Source: Coffea arabica | Lineage: Eukaryota; Streptophyta; Magnoliopsida; Gentianales; Rubiaceae | Assembly: GCF_036785885.1 (NCBI RefSeq) | Contig: NC_092312.1 | Coordinates: forward strand, 25,376,001 to 25,440,000 | DNA length: 64,000 nucleotides | Direction: 5' to 3' | In this document: positions 11,716-24,367 of the stretch, piece after piece | How the letters are laid out: every line of letters begins with the position of its first letter | Numbering within the stretch: position 1 is the stretch's first letter | Made by a program: the position numbers and the translations under genes | The notes under the pieces: model-generated | Databases searched by the model: none | What the model was told of the DNA's origin: nothing | The model's input: only the letters and a program-made list of their open reading frames with translations

Positions 11716-12208
11716 ATCATATATAGGGGTGCAAACGAATCGAGTCGCTCGCGAGCCGCTCGATTCAAGCTCGACTCGAGCTCGATCAATATCGAGCTCG
11801 AGTCGAGCTCGAGCTGGTCGAGCTAAAATCGAGCTCGAGCTCGAGCTCAAAACATTAAGCTCGTTAGCTCGCGAGCCGGCTCGCGAGCTCGAGTATATAT
11901 ATTTTTATTTTTTTATTTTTATTTTTAATAGTAAAATTACATAAATATCCTTAATATTTTATTATTTATTAAGAAAAAATATTATTTTATTTATTTTTTT
12001 AAAAATAAAATAATTATTTTTTATTTTTTACGAGCTCGAACTCGAGCTCGAGCTCGGCTCGAATCGAGTCGAGCTCGAGCTCGAGCTTGAAAATTACCAG
12101 CTCGTCGAGCTCGAGCTCGAGTTCGAGTTCGATGAAATTACGTCAAGGCTCGACTCGATAAGGTCAAAGCTCGACTCGGCTCGGCTCGTTTGCAGCCCTA
12201 ATCATATA
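11716..12208. mobile_element. hAT-type MITE rich in GAGCTCGAG
   Basis: The element is 11724-12200 (477 bp). Its ends are TAGGGGTGCAAACGA and, reversed, TAGGGCTGCAAACGA, and it is flanked by a perfect 8-bp target duplication ATCATATA (11716-11723 and 12201-12208). An 8-bp duplication and these termini indicate the hAT superfamily. Both arms consist largely of iterated GAGCTCGAGCTCG, so the element is almost entirely self-complementary around an AT-rich centre (about 11895-12030). Open frames across it are artefacts of the repeat. Confidence 0.92.
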
Positions 12209-12933
12209 CTCCATCCGTCCCATTTTGATAGTTTTATTTTTTTTTTCACACAGCTTAAAAAAAAAGTACTCCCTCCCTTTTTTTTTTATAACTGACGTTT
12301 AAGAAATTTGTTCTAGTGTACTTTTATCTGTCGTTTTATTATTCCCATACAGTATTAATTATTTTTCACAATTTTACCCTTTTATCTCTCTTTTCCAATA
12401 CAGGGTTCTTAATTACTACTCCTAGTAATTATTGCTTCTCTAGTGAGAGAAAACATGGGTAATTAATGAGAGAAAATTGGTTTGCATTACTTTTGACCTA
12501 ATAAAACAGCACCATTTAGCACTCTAACGAAAGAAAATATGGGTGAATTGGACAATTAATGAGGGTACAAAAGGAAAGTAGTGTACAGATTTAAGCAATG
12601 AAAAATTTTTCTTAATTAGTGTGCAAAACCTTAAACGTGTTATAAAAAAAGGGAGGGAGTAGTTAATTTTGTTGGAAAAATAAATTTAGATTGCTATTTT
12701 CCTTAAATATTCTCACATTAAATAGAGTACAACTTTATGGAAATTTGAATTGATGGTAAAAAAAGAGTCAACTTTCATTAAATGTAGTAGGTTTATAGTA
12801 ACAACAACTTATATTGAATAAGGATATTTAAAGAAAATTAAAATACAATTACATTTTTCAATTGGAAAGTGGATTACAATTTAGAACAGATGAAAAAGAA
12901 AAATAGGATTATCAAAGTGGGTCGGAGGGAGTA
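12207..12933. mobile_element. Stowaway-type MITE (outer)
   Basis: The element is 12209-12931, flanked by TA (12207-12208 and 12932-12933). The left end CTCCATCCGTCCCATTTTGA pairs with the right end, TCAAAGTGGGTCGGAGGGAG. CTCCNTCCGTCCC termini with a TA target are the signature of Stowaway (Tc1/mariner) MITEs. It is interrupted by a second element at 12269-12659, so the original was about 330 bp. Its left TA is also the last two bases of the hAT element's right target duplication. Confidence 0.88.
12267..12661. mobile_element. Nested Stowaway-like MITE
   Basis: The element is 12269-12659 (391 bp), with left end CTCCCTCCCTTTTTTTTTTA and right end whose complement reads CTCCCTCCCTTTTTTTATAA, flanked by TA on both sides. 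The TIR continues inward (ATAACTGACGTTTAAG versus ATAACACGTTTAAGG). It sits inside the outer Stowaway element and is therefore the younger insertion. Confidence 0.85.
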
Positions 12934-12949
12934 CTTCAAAAGTGGCTAA

Positions 12950-13080
12950 TGTTAGTCCAAGACTCCTGTGTTGTCCCGTAGCTGAAGTTGAGGTTTCAAA
13001 ATTTAGACGTTCTGGATTGAAATTCTCCATTCTCTTTCCCTACTTCTTAATTTCGACCATTTCCCTGCTAATAAAAAGCT
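12950..13080 (+). mobile_element. Decayed SINE, same family as 5640-5780
   Basis: The region shows GTAGCTGAAGTTGAGG, which resembles an A box, then GGATTGAAATTCTCCATTC as a degenerate B box, then CCCTACTTCTTAATTTC and CCCTGCTAATAAAAAG at the 3' end. The match to the copy near 5700 is the main evidence. No target duplication is evident. Confidence 0.45.
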
Positions 13081-14654
13081 CATGGAGTTGAATGTTGACT
13101 AAGATGGGATTACACTAACAAAGCATTCCCTTACCTTACCATGTGGTCGTTGGCTTTTTCCTTTTGCCATTTGTGCTTCTACAAATTTTCTGCATGTAAG
13201 CTTTTAATCCCTAGTCTTATACTTCAATTGCTTTTCTTTTTTCTTTCCTTTCTTAACTGAGGGAAACGGGGCCTCACAAGTTCCATTGCGCTCAAGTTGG
13301 TGTAAATTAGCAATTTACTTTCAACTTACACTAATTTATTCTCAACTTACACACACTAAGTGATAATAATTAACTCGTACCAAACTGTACTTGATTTATA
13401 CCAAATAATAGCAAATCAACATACACTGAACTGCACCTAATTTACAGCAAACCAGACCTAGTTTATACTGAAATTCTATTGATTTACACCCTTGATCAAC
13501 TTGTGCAAAATTGTACGAAACACAAATTGTGAAGCCCCGAATCCTGACTAAAGCTGCTTGGTTGGTTATGCACTGAAATTTGTCGGGCTAAAGGAACCTG
13601 CTGTTACAAGGATGAGATAATAACATAGGAATCGATCCATGGGCAGATGGTCCACTAGGAGGCCTGAAAAATCAAGTTGGGCTATAAGCTTCCTACATTA
13701 CACATTTCTATTCAGTTCAATAATACACAGGAAATCTAAAGTAAATGATCAACTACCAAAGTTTTAGGACTCCCAAACAAAGAAAGGTCCACCAATTCAA
13801 CTTTGGGCCTAAATGTCCAAACAAAGAAAGGTCCACCAATTCAACTTTGGGCCTAAATGTCCAAACAATTCATAAAGATTTTTGCTTTGAAATGAATTTT
13901 CTATTTGTCTCGTGTGAAAAATTCATTCATTAAATGACCGCATATATTTCATTAATTCTATTTTATTTGCCATCATTTTAGGCAGAGCTTAAGAAAAATT
14001 AAATTGGAGGATGATACATAAATTACCAAAGTCTTGTTTCCATGCTTGGTCTTCGTTTTCGCAGCTGTTAAGTAATCCAAGGTCCTGCTTTGTGAAACCA
14101 TGGTGAGTAAAAACGACTCCAAATTCCCTTTTAATTCGATTTTTAGTTCATTGGAAATATTTTGTAAAGAATAAAATTTAGATTCATGTTAAATTAAATG
14201 ATCTGGATTATAGGAGCAATATAAATATAACATTCCAAAAACTAGAATTGTGAAACAATATTAATGTAGCTTAAAATATAATATTGTGCCTAGGTAAGTT
14301 TCAATTTCTGACTATAAATTAACGAGTTTCCACCACGAATTATGTTGGTGGATTTAGTAATTGTTAAGACAAGAATTTCCAAATTTGCATTTGTAGCAAG
14401 AATGAACAGACTAATGTTTTTCTCATAGCATGTTGGATAAAAATAAGAAATGATTGCTATAATCTAAATGTCAGAAAGACTAATCAAGTATTACGAAGAA
14501 AAGGGGGAGAGTTGGGAAGGATTATAAATAGAAGATTTTGAATTCAAAACCTCCTCATTACAATACATACATGTGTGTGTGTGAAGGTACGATTTCCAGT
14601 CTTAAGCAGTATTGTAGCATAATACACAAAAATGATCGAAGTTTCCTTAACATT
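13081..14654. other. Intergenic with a short tandem repeat
   Basis: No gene seen. The only structure is the 44-bp tandem repeat at 13773-13860, listed separately, and a short GT run near 14574. Confidence 0.5.
13773..13860. repeat. 44-bp tandem duplication (two copies)
   Basis: Two identical 44-base units begin with CCAAACAAAGAAAGGTCCAC at 13773 and 13817; a third start (CCAAACAATTC) follows at 13861 and then diverges. Perfect identity suggests a recent duplication. Although the frame stays open across it, I see no gene. Confidence 0.9.
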
Positions 14655-14974
14655 TTCCTTTGGTCTTCCTTTTTTTTTTTTTTTTTTTTTTTATCAACAC
14701 GATAGCTTTTCTATTCTACTCATATTCCTATTCTATACAAAGCAGAGGGGTGGACCCAAATGAGCCAAGGGAGAACCCGGTGAGCCAAACAAGAACTCCA
14801 AAAAAACTAAATCACCACCGAATCAAACGAGTGTCTTTGCACCTACTGATAAAACTTTCAAAAAATTCTGGAGATGAATGAATGTAAGTCAAAAGATTCG
14901 AACCCTTGACCTGCACTCAATGAGAGCTACCTGGTGGCCAACTACTGTAGAGGTAGTTGGTTCCTTTGGTCTTC
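14655..14974 (-). mobile_element. tRNA-derived SINE (minus), exact 14-bp target duplication
   Basis: The element is about 14669-14960, flanked by exact copies of TTCCTTTGGTCTTC (14655-14668 and 14961-14974). On the minus strand it carries GGTAGCTCTCATTGAGTG (A-box-like) and AGGGTTCGAATC (B box) near its 5' end and ends in a poly(A) read as T's at about 14670-14692. The exact duplication suggests a fairly recent insertion. An ATG frame starting in the T run is not a gene. Confidence 0.9.
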
Positions 14975-17900
14975 GTTTAACTTCACAAGATCGAAGAAAC
15001 CCTTGGGCTTCATCTTTTTTATTAGTAAGACACTGGTAACATAATTAACATGTACCACATGCATCAATTTAGTAAACACAACAATTGAAAAACTTCCTCA
15101 CGCAATTTCACTAGAAAATGACTAGAAGAGAACTGGACTTCTTAATTGTGTCGAAATCCCATTGAGGTAACCATTCACCCGCCGCCGCCGGGGGGGGGGG
15201 GGGGGGGAGGAGGGGGACACCAAAAAAAAGAAGGAAAAAAAAGAAGAATGCAACCAAATTTTGTACTACAGGGAATTCAATGATGCTCACAAATTTGATG
15301 TTGCAACAACCCTTGATTGAACTTCATTAATAATTTCACCATGTGATCTCCAACAGAATTAAGGCACAAGTTTATTAGACACAGTAGTACCCCAGGCAAA
15401 AGGCATCCTAACCTCTGAATTGGTTTTTGCTCTATAGAGTGAATGCCCACTTCATTGGTAAACTTGCTGTGCATATAAAAATTCATGGTCACCTGCTAGA
15501 GCTCGACAGCTGGTAGTGGTAGATGAAGAAAAATGAGATGTTTGTTAGATAATAATAAATAAATGCGTAGAAAAGAAAAACATATGTTTTTATTACTCTT
15601 TCTGGTAGTAGTTTCTGTTATAAAAGCAGGAAAAATGGTAGTACATAAAAGAGCCTTGCTTTATCTAGTTAAGGATGGATCATAAAACCATGCCCATATT
15701 CAATTATGAGCCAACCAGCAAAGACATCTACCAATGAAATTAAGGACACTTTGTAACCAGACGATGGAAAGAGATTGTCATATACAGCTTTTGTATGCCA
15801 TAAAGCAAAGCAAAATAAGTAAACATGATTGGGACAAAAACTTTTTCATTAGTACTGGTCAATCAGCTAATATGCACTTCTCAAGTCTCCCCCATCATAA
15901 GTTGGAAAAAAGGGATAACAGTGGAGGAGTTTGGAAAATTTTGTAAACACCATAGAAGGGTTAAAGTATGGGTCTTAGGCATATTCACATCCAACTTTTG
16001 ATTAACCAATTCATGGCTTGATTAGGGTAAGCAACTATACATGTCCAACCAAACAAAGGACAAATGAAAATTTATGTAATAATTTGCATTTTCAATTTCG
16101 AAATAGTTCCTCAGTCATAATCTAGCTCCTACTCACGAGAAACAATAAAATAATGATCTTATTGATAGTGCAATCAGAAATTAAGTATTTGTTTGCGATA
16201 CATAAACTTTCTTCTAAATTGAGCACACTTTTACAGCAACAGTCTTAATTAATTTCTCTATTACAACCCTACGACCAACTTTCTTTTGTATTGGATTCAC
16301 ACCAAACATTTCAAGGTTTCAAGAAAGAGTACGCATTGTATAGCATAATCTTCATTAATTTCAAATTGAAGAATGTATATACATTCTTGTTAGCATTATT
16401 TTGAACTAATAAATTGCATAACTGAACATAACACCAAGAAGATCCTATAAACTCCTCAGTCAAATACTAAAATATTAGCCAAATGACAAGCTAAAATGAT
16501 TTGCAAATCTGCTTAATAATGGCTGATCATCTTCCTTAATTGCAGACCTCCCTATAACCTGCTTGTTCCTGTCATCTGTTATCCTGTTATTATCCTGTAT
16601 TATTAAACTAAACCTGAACAACTTACAAACCTAAAATAAACCAAATGGTGTTGAAGGTACAAGAAATAGTCATCAACCATAATATTCCCCCCCCCCCCTC
16701 CCCCACATCAACATCAGTCGGCCTTGATGGCATTTTCACGGATTCGTGCCATAAACTCTCGAGTAATTAAATGACTATTACTTGCATGATAGATAAAGAT
16801 GGATGGATTGGTTGGCCATCTCCATTTGTATATTGTTATAGTGTTTAGCTTCTACTTTCTAATGCTCAAGTCTCAGCTGAAACGGCACGCACGCTTCGCT
16901 GTTTGATGTAATATACTCTCAAGTCAGCATCAACATCAAGTACAGGACAAAACAAACTTCTGCAGTATTTCTTTGCTCTTATATCAATCTCCCTATATGA
17001 AGGCTACTGCATAACATCTTCTGTCCGCATCAATTTGAATTTCTGGGCTCCGATCGATCAACATGATTGGAAACATGTAAGAATCTTACTGATGCTATGT
17101 ATTTGTATCTTTTCTTTTATTCAACCATGGCATAATTAAGAGAATATTGAGTTTTCTTTTCTTCCCGTTACCTAGTTTGAGGGGTCATTTTGCTTCATTA
17201 AGGATAAGTTACTAGACAAAGTTTGCTTTTCTCCCTTCTTTTCTGTTGCTTTTTGCTACAGTAGGTGGTTGGAATACTACACAGCAAGTTGTAATTATCA
17301 TCTCTTTTTGCTTTGATTACAATTTAACATCAACACTAAGATGCTGATAGTGTTGGATTGGGATGAATTGGCCATCGCTACGAGGTTCTATAATGATTAA
17401 ACTGCTTCTTTAGAGTATAAATAAGTAGTTACATTTTGTGGCTATGATAATCTTGCTATAGCTTGCTCAAGTCTATAGCCTGAACTACACATCTCTAGTC
17501 TTGCAAGAAAGTTCTCCAGGGCAACAATATATAAGAAAGCACAATTCTTTTTGGTGAACCCATAACCCATTTTTACGATCTTTCTTTCCTTTTGGATTTG
17601 TAGACAATGAAGAATAGGAGAATATTCAAGAAGCAGTCTGCCCACTAACCATAGGATAGGCTGCCGATTTCTGCAGAGGAATATATGATCAACACTGGAA
17701 GCAACATATCTTGAACAAAAACGCAACATGAAAAGGTCAATCTTGTTTTCTTTTTCCCCTTGTCTTTTCATTACTATTATTTTGTCTTCATGATTTAATT
17801 TCTGTTTTTATGTTAGTCGACTGAGTATTCAATATCCAACTCTTAGCATTTGTTCTTGGCTCTTTTACCTTTAGTTGGATGCCGAATTAATGACAATAAG

Positions 17901-19733
17901 GAGGGACAAAATGCATCATTATTATGTTTTCAACAATAAAACTATACATAGCTGGCAAGTGTAAATGTTTATTTGGAACACCGAACAACGAAGATATTTA
18001 TATTGTCACACATGAATCTAAGGGAAGTGGGAAAAGTCAATTAGGTGATCCAATACCAAGCCTCGGCTTGCCAAAATCCGATTCAGAAGACCCAATCGAC
18101 ACCTCTACTTTTTCATATTAGCATTGACGTATGTGACTTGTTTATGTGTTTTGTGGTTTTACTGTATTTTTAAACTCCACTTACTTCGTTGTTTAACTAT
18201 CATCATCAAATAATATGTTAATTAAACTAAGGATTATGCCTAGAGAGTTTTAGGCTTTCACAATTACATTGACCTTTCTCATGGATGGTGATAGGGAGTA
18301 ACTTTCTTGTGAAATTTCCCCGCCATCTCCGTTTTAATCTTAATTAGAATCCTCTTCACTTTCTATTGTTCTTGTTGCTAGGTAATTTTGAAACTCATCA
18401 AAAATTACCTACAACAAATAGCCTAATATAAAAAAAAAAGATTTTTTTCTTTGAGAAATAATACAAAAGAAAGATTATTAGATAATTTGTTAGATACTCG
18501 ATCTTGATACGTCTCATAAATCGAACTTACAAAATTTTACCTTCAAATTTTGTCATATATAAAAGCCTAATTTCACGGATTAAGCAAGCAAACAACTCTA
18601 ATTGAAAGAAAGGTTTCTTATCAAAAGAAGAAGAAGAAGAAAAATGTTGTTGAACTGGTTATGGCTAAAGAAAATTAATCATGTCAAACATATCTGGCTT
18701 GCAACACATTGAATACAACCAAATTGTTGGTCTAACTCAGGCATTATACAGTCAATTAGTCATCACTTGATGGTACGTGACTCATTCTACCTCCCCAAAA
18801 AAAAAAAAAAATTCCCAAGTGCTTTTCCTTTTTTTTTTTCCCGGAAGAATCACAAATCTAGTTAGAATCTTAATGTATATGAAAAGCACAATTGGACATT
18901 CTTGCGAACCTTATTCTCAATGATGTCCCTTTGTGGCAGGGATATACCTTGACTTTCACAATGGCCTCACCTTAAAAATTAAAAAATAAAAGTACAAACA
19001 AAAACTGCAGTCCAACAGAAAAAAAACTGCATCCCAGAAGTTTCAGTACTGTCATGCATTTGGGAGTTTAGAAAAGCATTGGCAGTAAATCATTGTAAAA
19101 TCATGCAAAAGAAAGTTTCTTTCGGGAGATTAAAAAGATGGTCAAAAGCTGCATAGCTTCCTTTAACCATATGCGCCAAGAATATCGCGGGAAATCAGAA
19201 ATAAATTCTTAAAAGGGGGCCAAGTCCTCTCTATAATGGTAGCTATAGAATTGTTCAATGCTGTCCTACTATTAAGCATCAAGCAACACTTTTCTCACAC
19301 TCTTATTGTGTGTTTATGACAGATAAAACAAAACAATAAGGTAATCTTCAAATCCAATGATCATTTTCATTAGATTACTAAGAGAATTTTATCAGTTTCT
19401 ATGCCTTTCTAGAAAAAAAAATATGGTGCCATACTTTAGGCCTGCACACACACATTCATAGAGATTGTTATACCTTGGATTATTTTATTAAGACTTTGGT
19501 TAGGCACGATGAATTAGCTACATATGTTTATTCTTCATGTCTTTTTCTGGAGCATGCAGGCCCGCAAAGACAAAGATCATGTCTTGGGGTTCCATTTGTT
19601 GATTCATATTCATATAAGTGCTTTTTTTAACTTTATTTTTGAATAAAAGTTTCCTTAAATTCGCCTAAAAAGAAGAACCCATTTATTTTTCTCTGTTTCT
19701 TGCTTATGCTCCTGGCACGTTCACAGAAGATTA
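14975..19733. other. Long intergenic region, no gene recognised
   Basis: Homopolymer tracts are the only clear features: G run 15190-15208 after GCCGCCGCC, C run 16687-16705, and (GAA)n near 18626-18643. A 109-codon frame at 17442-17771 (-) and a 65-codon frame at 17924-18121 (+) show no recognisable domain. A weak TATA-like sequence near 16980 followed by an ATG and donor-like GTAAGAAT near 17076 could start a small or non-coding transcript, but I cannot support a gene. Confidence 0.45.
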
Positions 19734-22700
19734 ATGGAGAGTAATCAAGTTGGTGCAGAAGTTAGAAGAATTCATGTCATTTACTTCCTTAGTCGAAAAG
19801 GCAGGATTGAGCAGCCTCATCTCATTCGAGTTCATCACCTCTCAAGAAATGGTGTACATTTGCGAGGTAAGTTCATTTTCTTCAAGGCATCATCATCAAA
19901 TGTTCCCCACACTTTTTCTTTCTTCAACCAACAAACAGAAACATCAACAGGCATACAAAGCACGATACATAGATTTGTGTATATTTTGTGGCTATATGTA
20001 TGTATCCTCTATTTGAGAGTTTTTGTGCAGTTGCTTCCATTGGTTTTCTTTTTCGGTTTTGGGCTCAAATAAAACTTTTTTTTTTTCTTTTCGGTTTTGC
20101 TCATGTTATAATAGATGTCAAGAGATGGTTGGGAGAATTGCGAGGAAAGGACATGCCTGAATCATTTTCTTGGTCATACAAGAGGTTTGTGAAAAGATAC
20201 GTGTTCATCAATTTGATAATTTCTTCACTGCCGCCAATAATATGGGAGCCATAGTTTAGTTAAAGGTCAAATGGGATTGAAAATTGCTGCAATTGTTGAT
20301 GATATAGTAATTTTATTTGGCCAAAAAAAAAAAAGAAAAAATGGTGGTAGTCTTATATATATATATATATATATATATATTTTTTTTATGTGGTTGGTAT
20401 ATTCAAAGTTTTAAAAGATTCTTGCGTGCAGGAGATACAAAAGTGGTTATGTATGGCAAGACCTGCTGGATGAGGATCTCATTACCCCTATCTCAGATAA
20501 CGAATATGTCCTCAAAGGCTCGGAAATTTCTTCCACAACCACAATAGGTAAATCTCTTGAATTAGACCTATTCTAGGTTGAATTAGTAAAAACAACATAT
20601 GAATCTGGTCAGATTTTCAATCAATTTAAGTTCCGTCCAAAATGTTGTTTTTCTTTGTTTAACGCCAAAAACAACCATTATTTATACAACTTTGAGCTGT
20701 GCATCTTTAAAGTCAACATAATTTGTCTATCAATTCAATATAGTATAGTTGATAATTTATATATATTAAAAAAAAAGTTGGGAAGGAAATCCATTTATGT
20801 TTATTGAATAAAAATGTACTTTCCAATAATTTTCACTCCTGTATGGTCAACCACTATTTCAGATTCATTTTTCCTAGAAAGGTGAATCAACATAAAGAGA
20901 ATCCACCTTAGGAGAGAATCATGACATTACTTGAGTGGTGGACTTTTTCCAACTATGGTATGCCAAGGATATTGTACCTTTTATGATCAACTACTTTCCT
21001 TGCTGAATTTTTTCACAGAGGATTCACCTAGCGAAAAGAGATATTCAATGCACAAAGAGGAAGAAGACAGTGATCGTATACCCTCCTCCACTGAAGAAAA
21101 TCCAGATGATGATCATCATCATCATCAAGAAACAAAAATGGACCAACCTACAAAAATCTCTTCTCCAGAAATTGAGGAAGAATCACCAACTTTTGGCTCT
21201 GAACAGTCATCGACATTGACTGATGATTCGATGAAGACCAAAGATCGAGATCAGGATCAAGAAAAGAATTCTAGTTTCCAGACTCCCAAAGAAGAAATGC
21301 ATGAAGAAAGTGACAAAAGTGAGGGTTCTTCATACTATTCACCTCTTTCCAGTAAAAGGAACAAGAAGGCCAACAACGTTATGTCTGAAGAAAAAATAAG
21401 TGCAGCACCATCTTCATCAGCATCAACCTCATCAACAGCACAACCTTCATTTTCTAAGAGCAGGAGTTATTCAAATGCATCTCATCTGTTCCGAAATTTG
21501 ATCACTTGTGGAGCTGTGGAGACAAATGATTCAGTCATGCTTACAATCAGTCGTCGCAATAAACCACCCGCAAATGCAAATTTGTCATCTTTGGATAAGC
21601 AGAATCATGTTTCTAACGGTACCAAGGAGCTACTACAGATAGGGGACAAGTTGGGAGGGTCTCAAAGGATCTTTGGGACTAATTGGAATCAACAAAGACA
21701 AAGCAGTGGAAGGTAATCTGATTGACTTCAATCCTTTCTTCTTCTTTTTTCTTTGTCCTCCTACCTGGTGAGAAACGATAAATTAACTTAACATATGCAA
21801 AGCATAAGAATTAAGTTGTCTACGAAGATATAAGCAATTGGTATAAATTCTGAAATAAAATTGATGCTGAAGATTAGATGGTTTTGGTGCATGAAATCTT
21901 GAGTACATTTTGGTACAGGAAAAGCTTTGATGGGGTGAGGGCTTCACAGAAGAATAATAGCGAATTCAATAACCAGAAGACAAATGCTGCGCACAAGCCT
22001 ATTTATGGACCGCCCTGCTCGTAAGTTTATGTAACTAAAGCATTTTATTTCCTCAAGTTTTTGTCAATGAATGTTCATTTTATCTCTGCACTTTTGCGTA
22101 GGAATCTGAAGAGATTACCATGTGATTAATGCAAGGGAAAATTCTACTAAACCTACTTAATCTTACTCTCTGTTACTTGGTCTAATCAACTTAAAATGAC
22201 TTATTTTCTAATGCAGAATTTGGAATTAGTCAGTAGTTTGGCCTGCTTAAAGGGCACTTCCTTTTTCTTTAATGACTGAGAAAGAGCCAAATTAAGCATT
22301 ATTCTACACTTTATGAGGAATATAAACTAAATGACTAGGTGCAGAAAAATTAATTGGACAAACTGCAGATCCTTCACATATGGTTTGCCAATACTGTATA
22401 GTTGACTTGTACAGTTAAACTAGTATTATCCTTGACTGCATAAATTACTCTTCTACATGTCTAAATATGACAGTATTAAGAAGAAGTTATATGATCAGCA
22501 TACATTACTGCATCATGCATGCCGAACACCTGATACAGAGTTGACATTGCATAATTTAAAATGGACATCCTAAAGCTTATTCAACTCAGGTCGACATCAT
22601 TTAGTTACATTGGTAATTGCCTCGAAGATCAATTGCAAGGCCCCTGAAATTTGACCTTTTAACTTGTCGACTTTAGAAGTAGTATATAACATGCTCAAGT

Positions 22701-23085
22701 CAGTTAATCAAAATACATTAATCATTTTGTGTAGTTTATTTACTTGTTCAATTCTTCAATTTAAGAACCCACGAACCAGAATTTGCAGCCAAAAGATCAA
22801 TGGTTGAAACTGACAAATTCTCCTTGGACAGTTCGTTTCACATGGTCTAATTTCCACAATTTGGATAGCCTGGACCATGAGCAAGCCTTGTATTGATCGA
22901 TTTAATTTTGCAGGCAATGCGGGAAGCCATTTAAGCCAGAGAAACTGCATGCACATATGAAATCCTGCAAGGGGATGAAGGCCTGGGCGAAATATAGTGG
23001 CCCTGCAATTTCTACTGCTGCTGCTGATAAGCCAGCAGAATCCCCTCAGGAGAATTTGGTCTCGGGCTATTATTTGACTCACTGA
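19734..23085 (+). CDS. SOSEKI polarity protein (DUF966, DIX-like domain)
   Basis: Six exons: 19734-19866, 20115-20184, 20432-20547, 21019-21712, 21919-22020, 22914-23085; all introns are GT-AG and the joined frame gives 428 residues. The first ~105 residues are the DIX-like SOSEKI domain ([69 protein letters not shown]). A long low-complexity acidic/Ser-rich middle follows, including HHHH and a poly-Ser/Thr stretch, then the conserved [17 protein letters not shown] motif and a C-terminal zinc-finger-like [26 protein letters not shown] proteins polymerise through the DIX-like domain and mark cell corners or edges to read polarity axes. HEXO2 nearby suggests correspondence to Arabidopsis SOK1; this is inferred from position, not from a tree. 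A (TA)n tract at 20353-20380 lies in intron 2. Confidence 0.93.
20353..20380. repeat. (TA)n microsatellite in SOSEKI intron 2
   Basis: About 14 TA units followed by a T run, 52 bases upstream of exon 3. Confidence 0.9.
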
Positions 23086-24367
23086 TACAAGACTTTTAAG
23101 AGTAGATAATCTTCAATTCTTCAAGAATCTGGTTCATTTTGATCGGAAATTTTAGCACTCATCTCTTGAAAGCTTTGCATGTAAATGCAAATGAGCAGAG
23201 CGCAGGCAGATGTTTATGAAACACAAACTACATGAGCATTTACATTCCAGTTCGTTACATAAATGGAGGCTGACTGCCAATCAAAGTACATATAAGTTAA
23301 GACTGAACCTGTATGAGGTGTTCTTCTTCATATCAATTAGTACAATATGCAGGTCCAACGGTCTATATACGAATAGGGTACCCAATCAACTACCCTTTAT
23401 ACAAAATGATAAAGAGTATTTGTTTACAAACAAGCCACAGATTAGGAACAAAATTTTCAATTGCAGATTTACGAATTTAACTACTGCCAAGGACACCCAG
23501 GGGTGTGCCCGTATTACAAGTCACAAAGAACTGGCAATATTGTTAGAATTCCATGAACTCTGTTGCAAAACATCATATTAGTTCAAAGGAGAGGTTTTCT
23601 GAGCAATAGGGTACTAATGTTTTAGCTTTTGATGTAATGAAGCAATTTGGAGCCGTGCTAATTGGTTGGCAAATTATGAAAGGAACTCAGCCAAAAGCAT
23701 TAGAACTCTTTAACCTATAATGATGGTGAGAAGACTTTTTTTTGAGATTTTGGTGCTATAAACAAATTGTTGCAATTCCAGACTGACATGAATAAAATAC
23801 AGCTGTGAACTGTCAATGTCATGACAAGTTCAGATTACTCCTGTCAAAAATTCTACATCTCTATCCATATGAGAGGTTCATATCAGTACTGTTTCCAGTA
23901 TTTAGCAACTATACAAGATTTTGCAGATTTCAAATATAGTTCATAAATTCACATCGCGAGTTTGGTAAACTCACTTCTGGCATTATCACTTCAGATTTGT
24001 CAAGAGGAGAAAATCATTATTACTAAACCCCACCACCTCCATCCTAGGCCCCTTTCCCTCCCCAACATTCCTGTGCGAGACCTAATAATCAACCAATAAT
24101 CATAACATAGCAGAAGAATTCACATACATTTCCAATCTTAACGAAAAAACAAGCTGTCAAGTTCACCTGTACATCTCAATAATGAAGTATACCCTTCCAT
24201 ATTCAATCAATGGACTTTGACGCTTTTAGAAGCTTTTGAATGCATTGCATTTGCATCCATGACAAATTTTTTGCAAGCAAAACAAGAACACCCTTTTATA
24301 GCAGATTGTTAGTGAAAGCAAGTTGAATCAGTTGAGTTAGAAAAAAGTCAATTGTTTCCACTGTAAC
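23086..24367. other. Convergent intergenic region between SOSEKI and DUF936
   Basis: Holds the 3' ends of two convergent genes. A 123-codon frame at 23210-23581 (+) has no recognisable domain and probably lies in the SOSEKI 3' flank. Confidence 0.5.

Noticed and set aside
11659..11944. Arg/Ser/Glu-rich frames on both strands
   Set aside because: They are translations of the GAGCTCGAG iterations of the hAT MITE.
17442..17771. 109-codon minus frame, possible orphan gene
   Set aside because: No homology recognised, no TATA or splice sites supporting it; kept only as a note in the intergenic entry.
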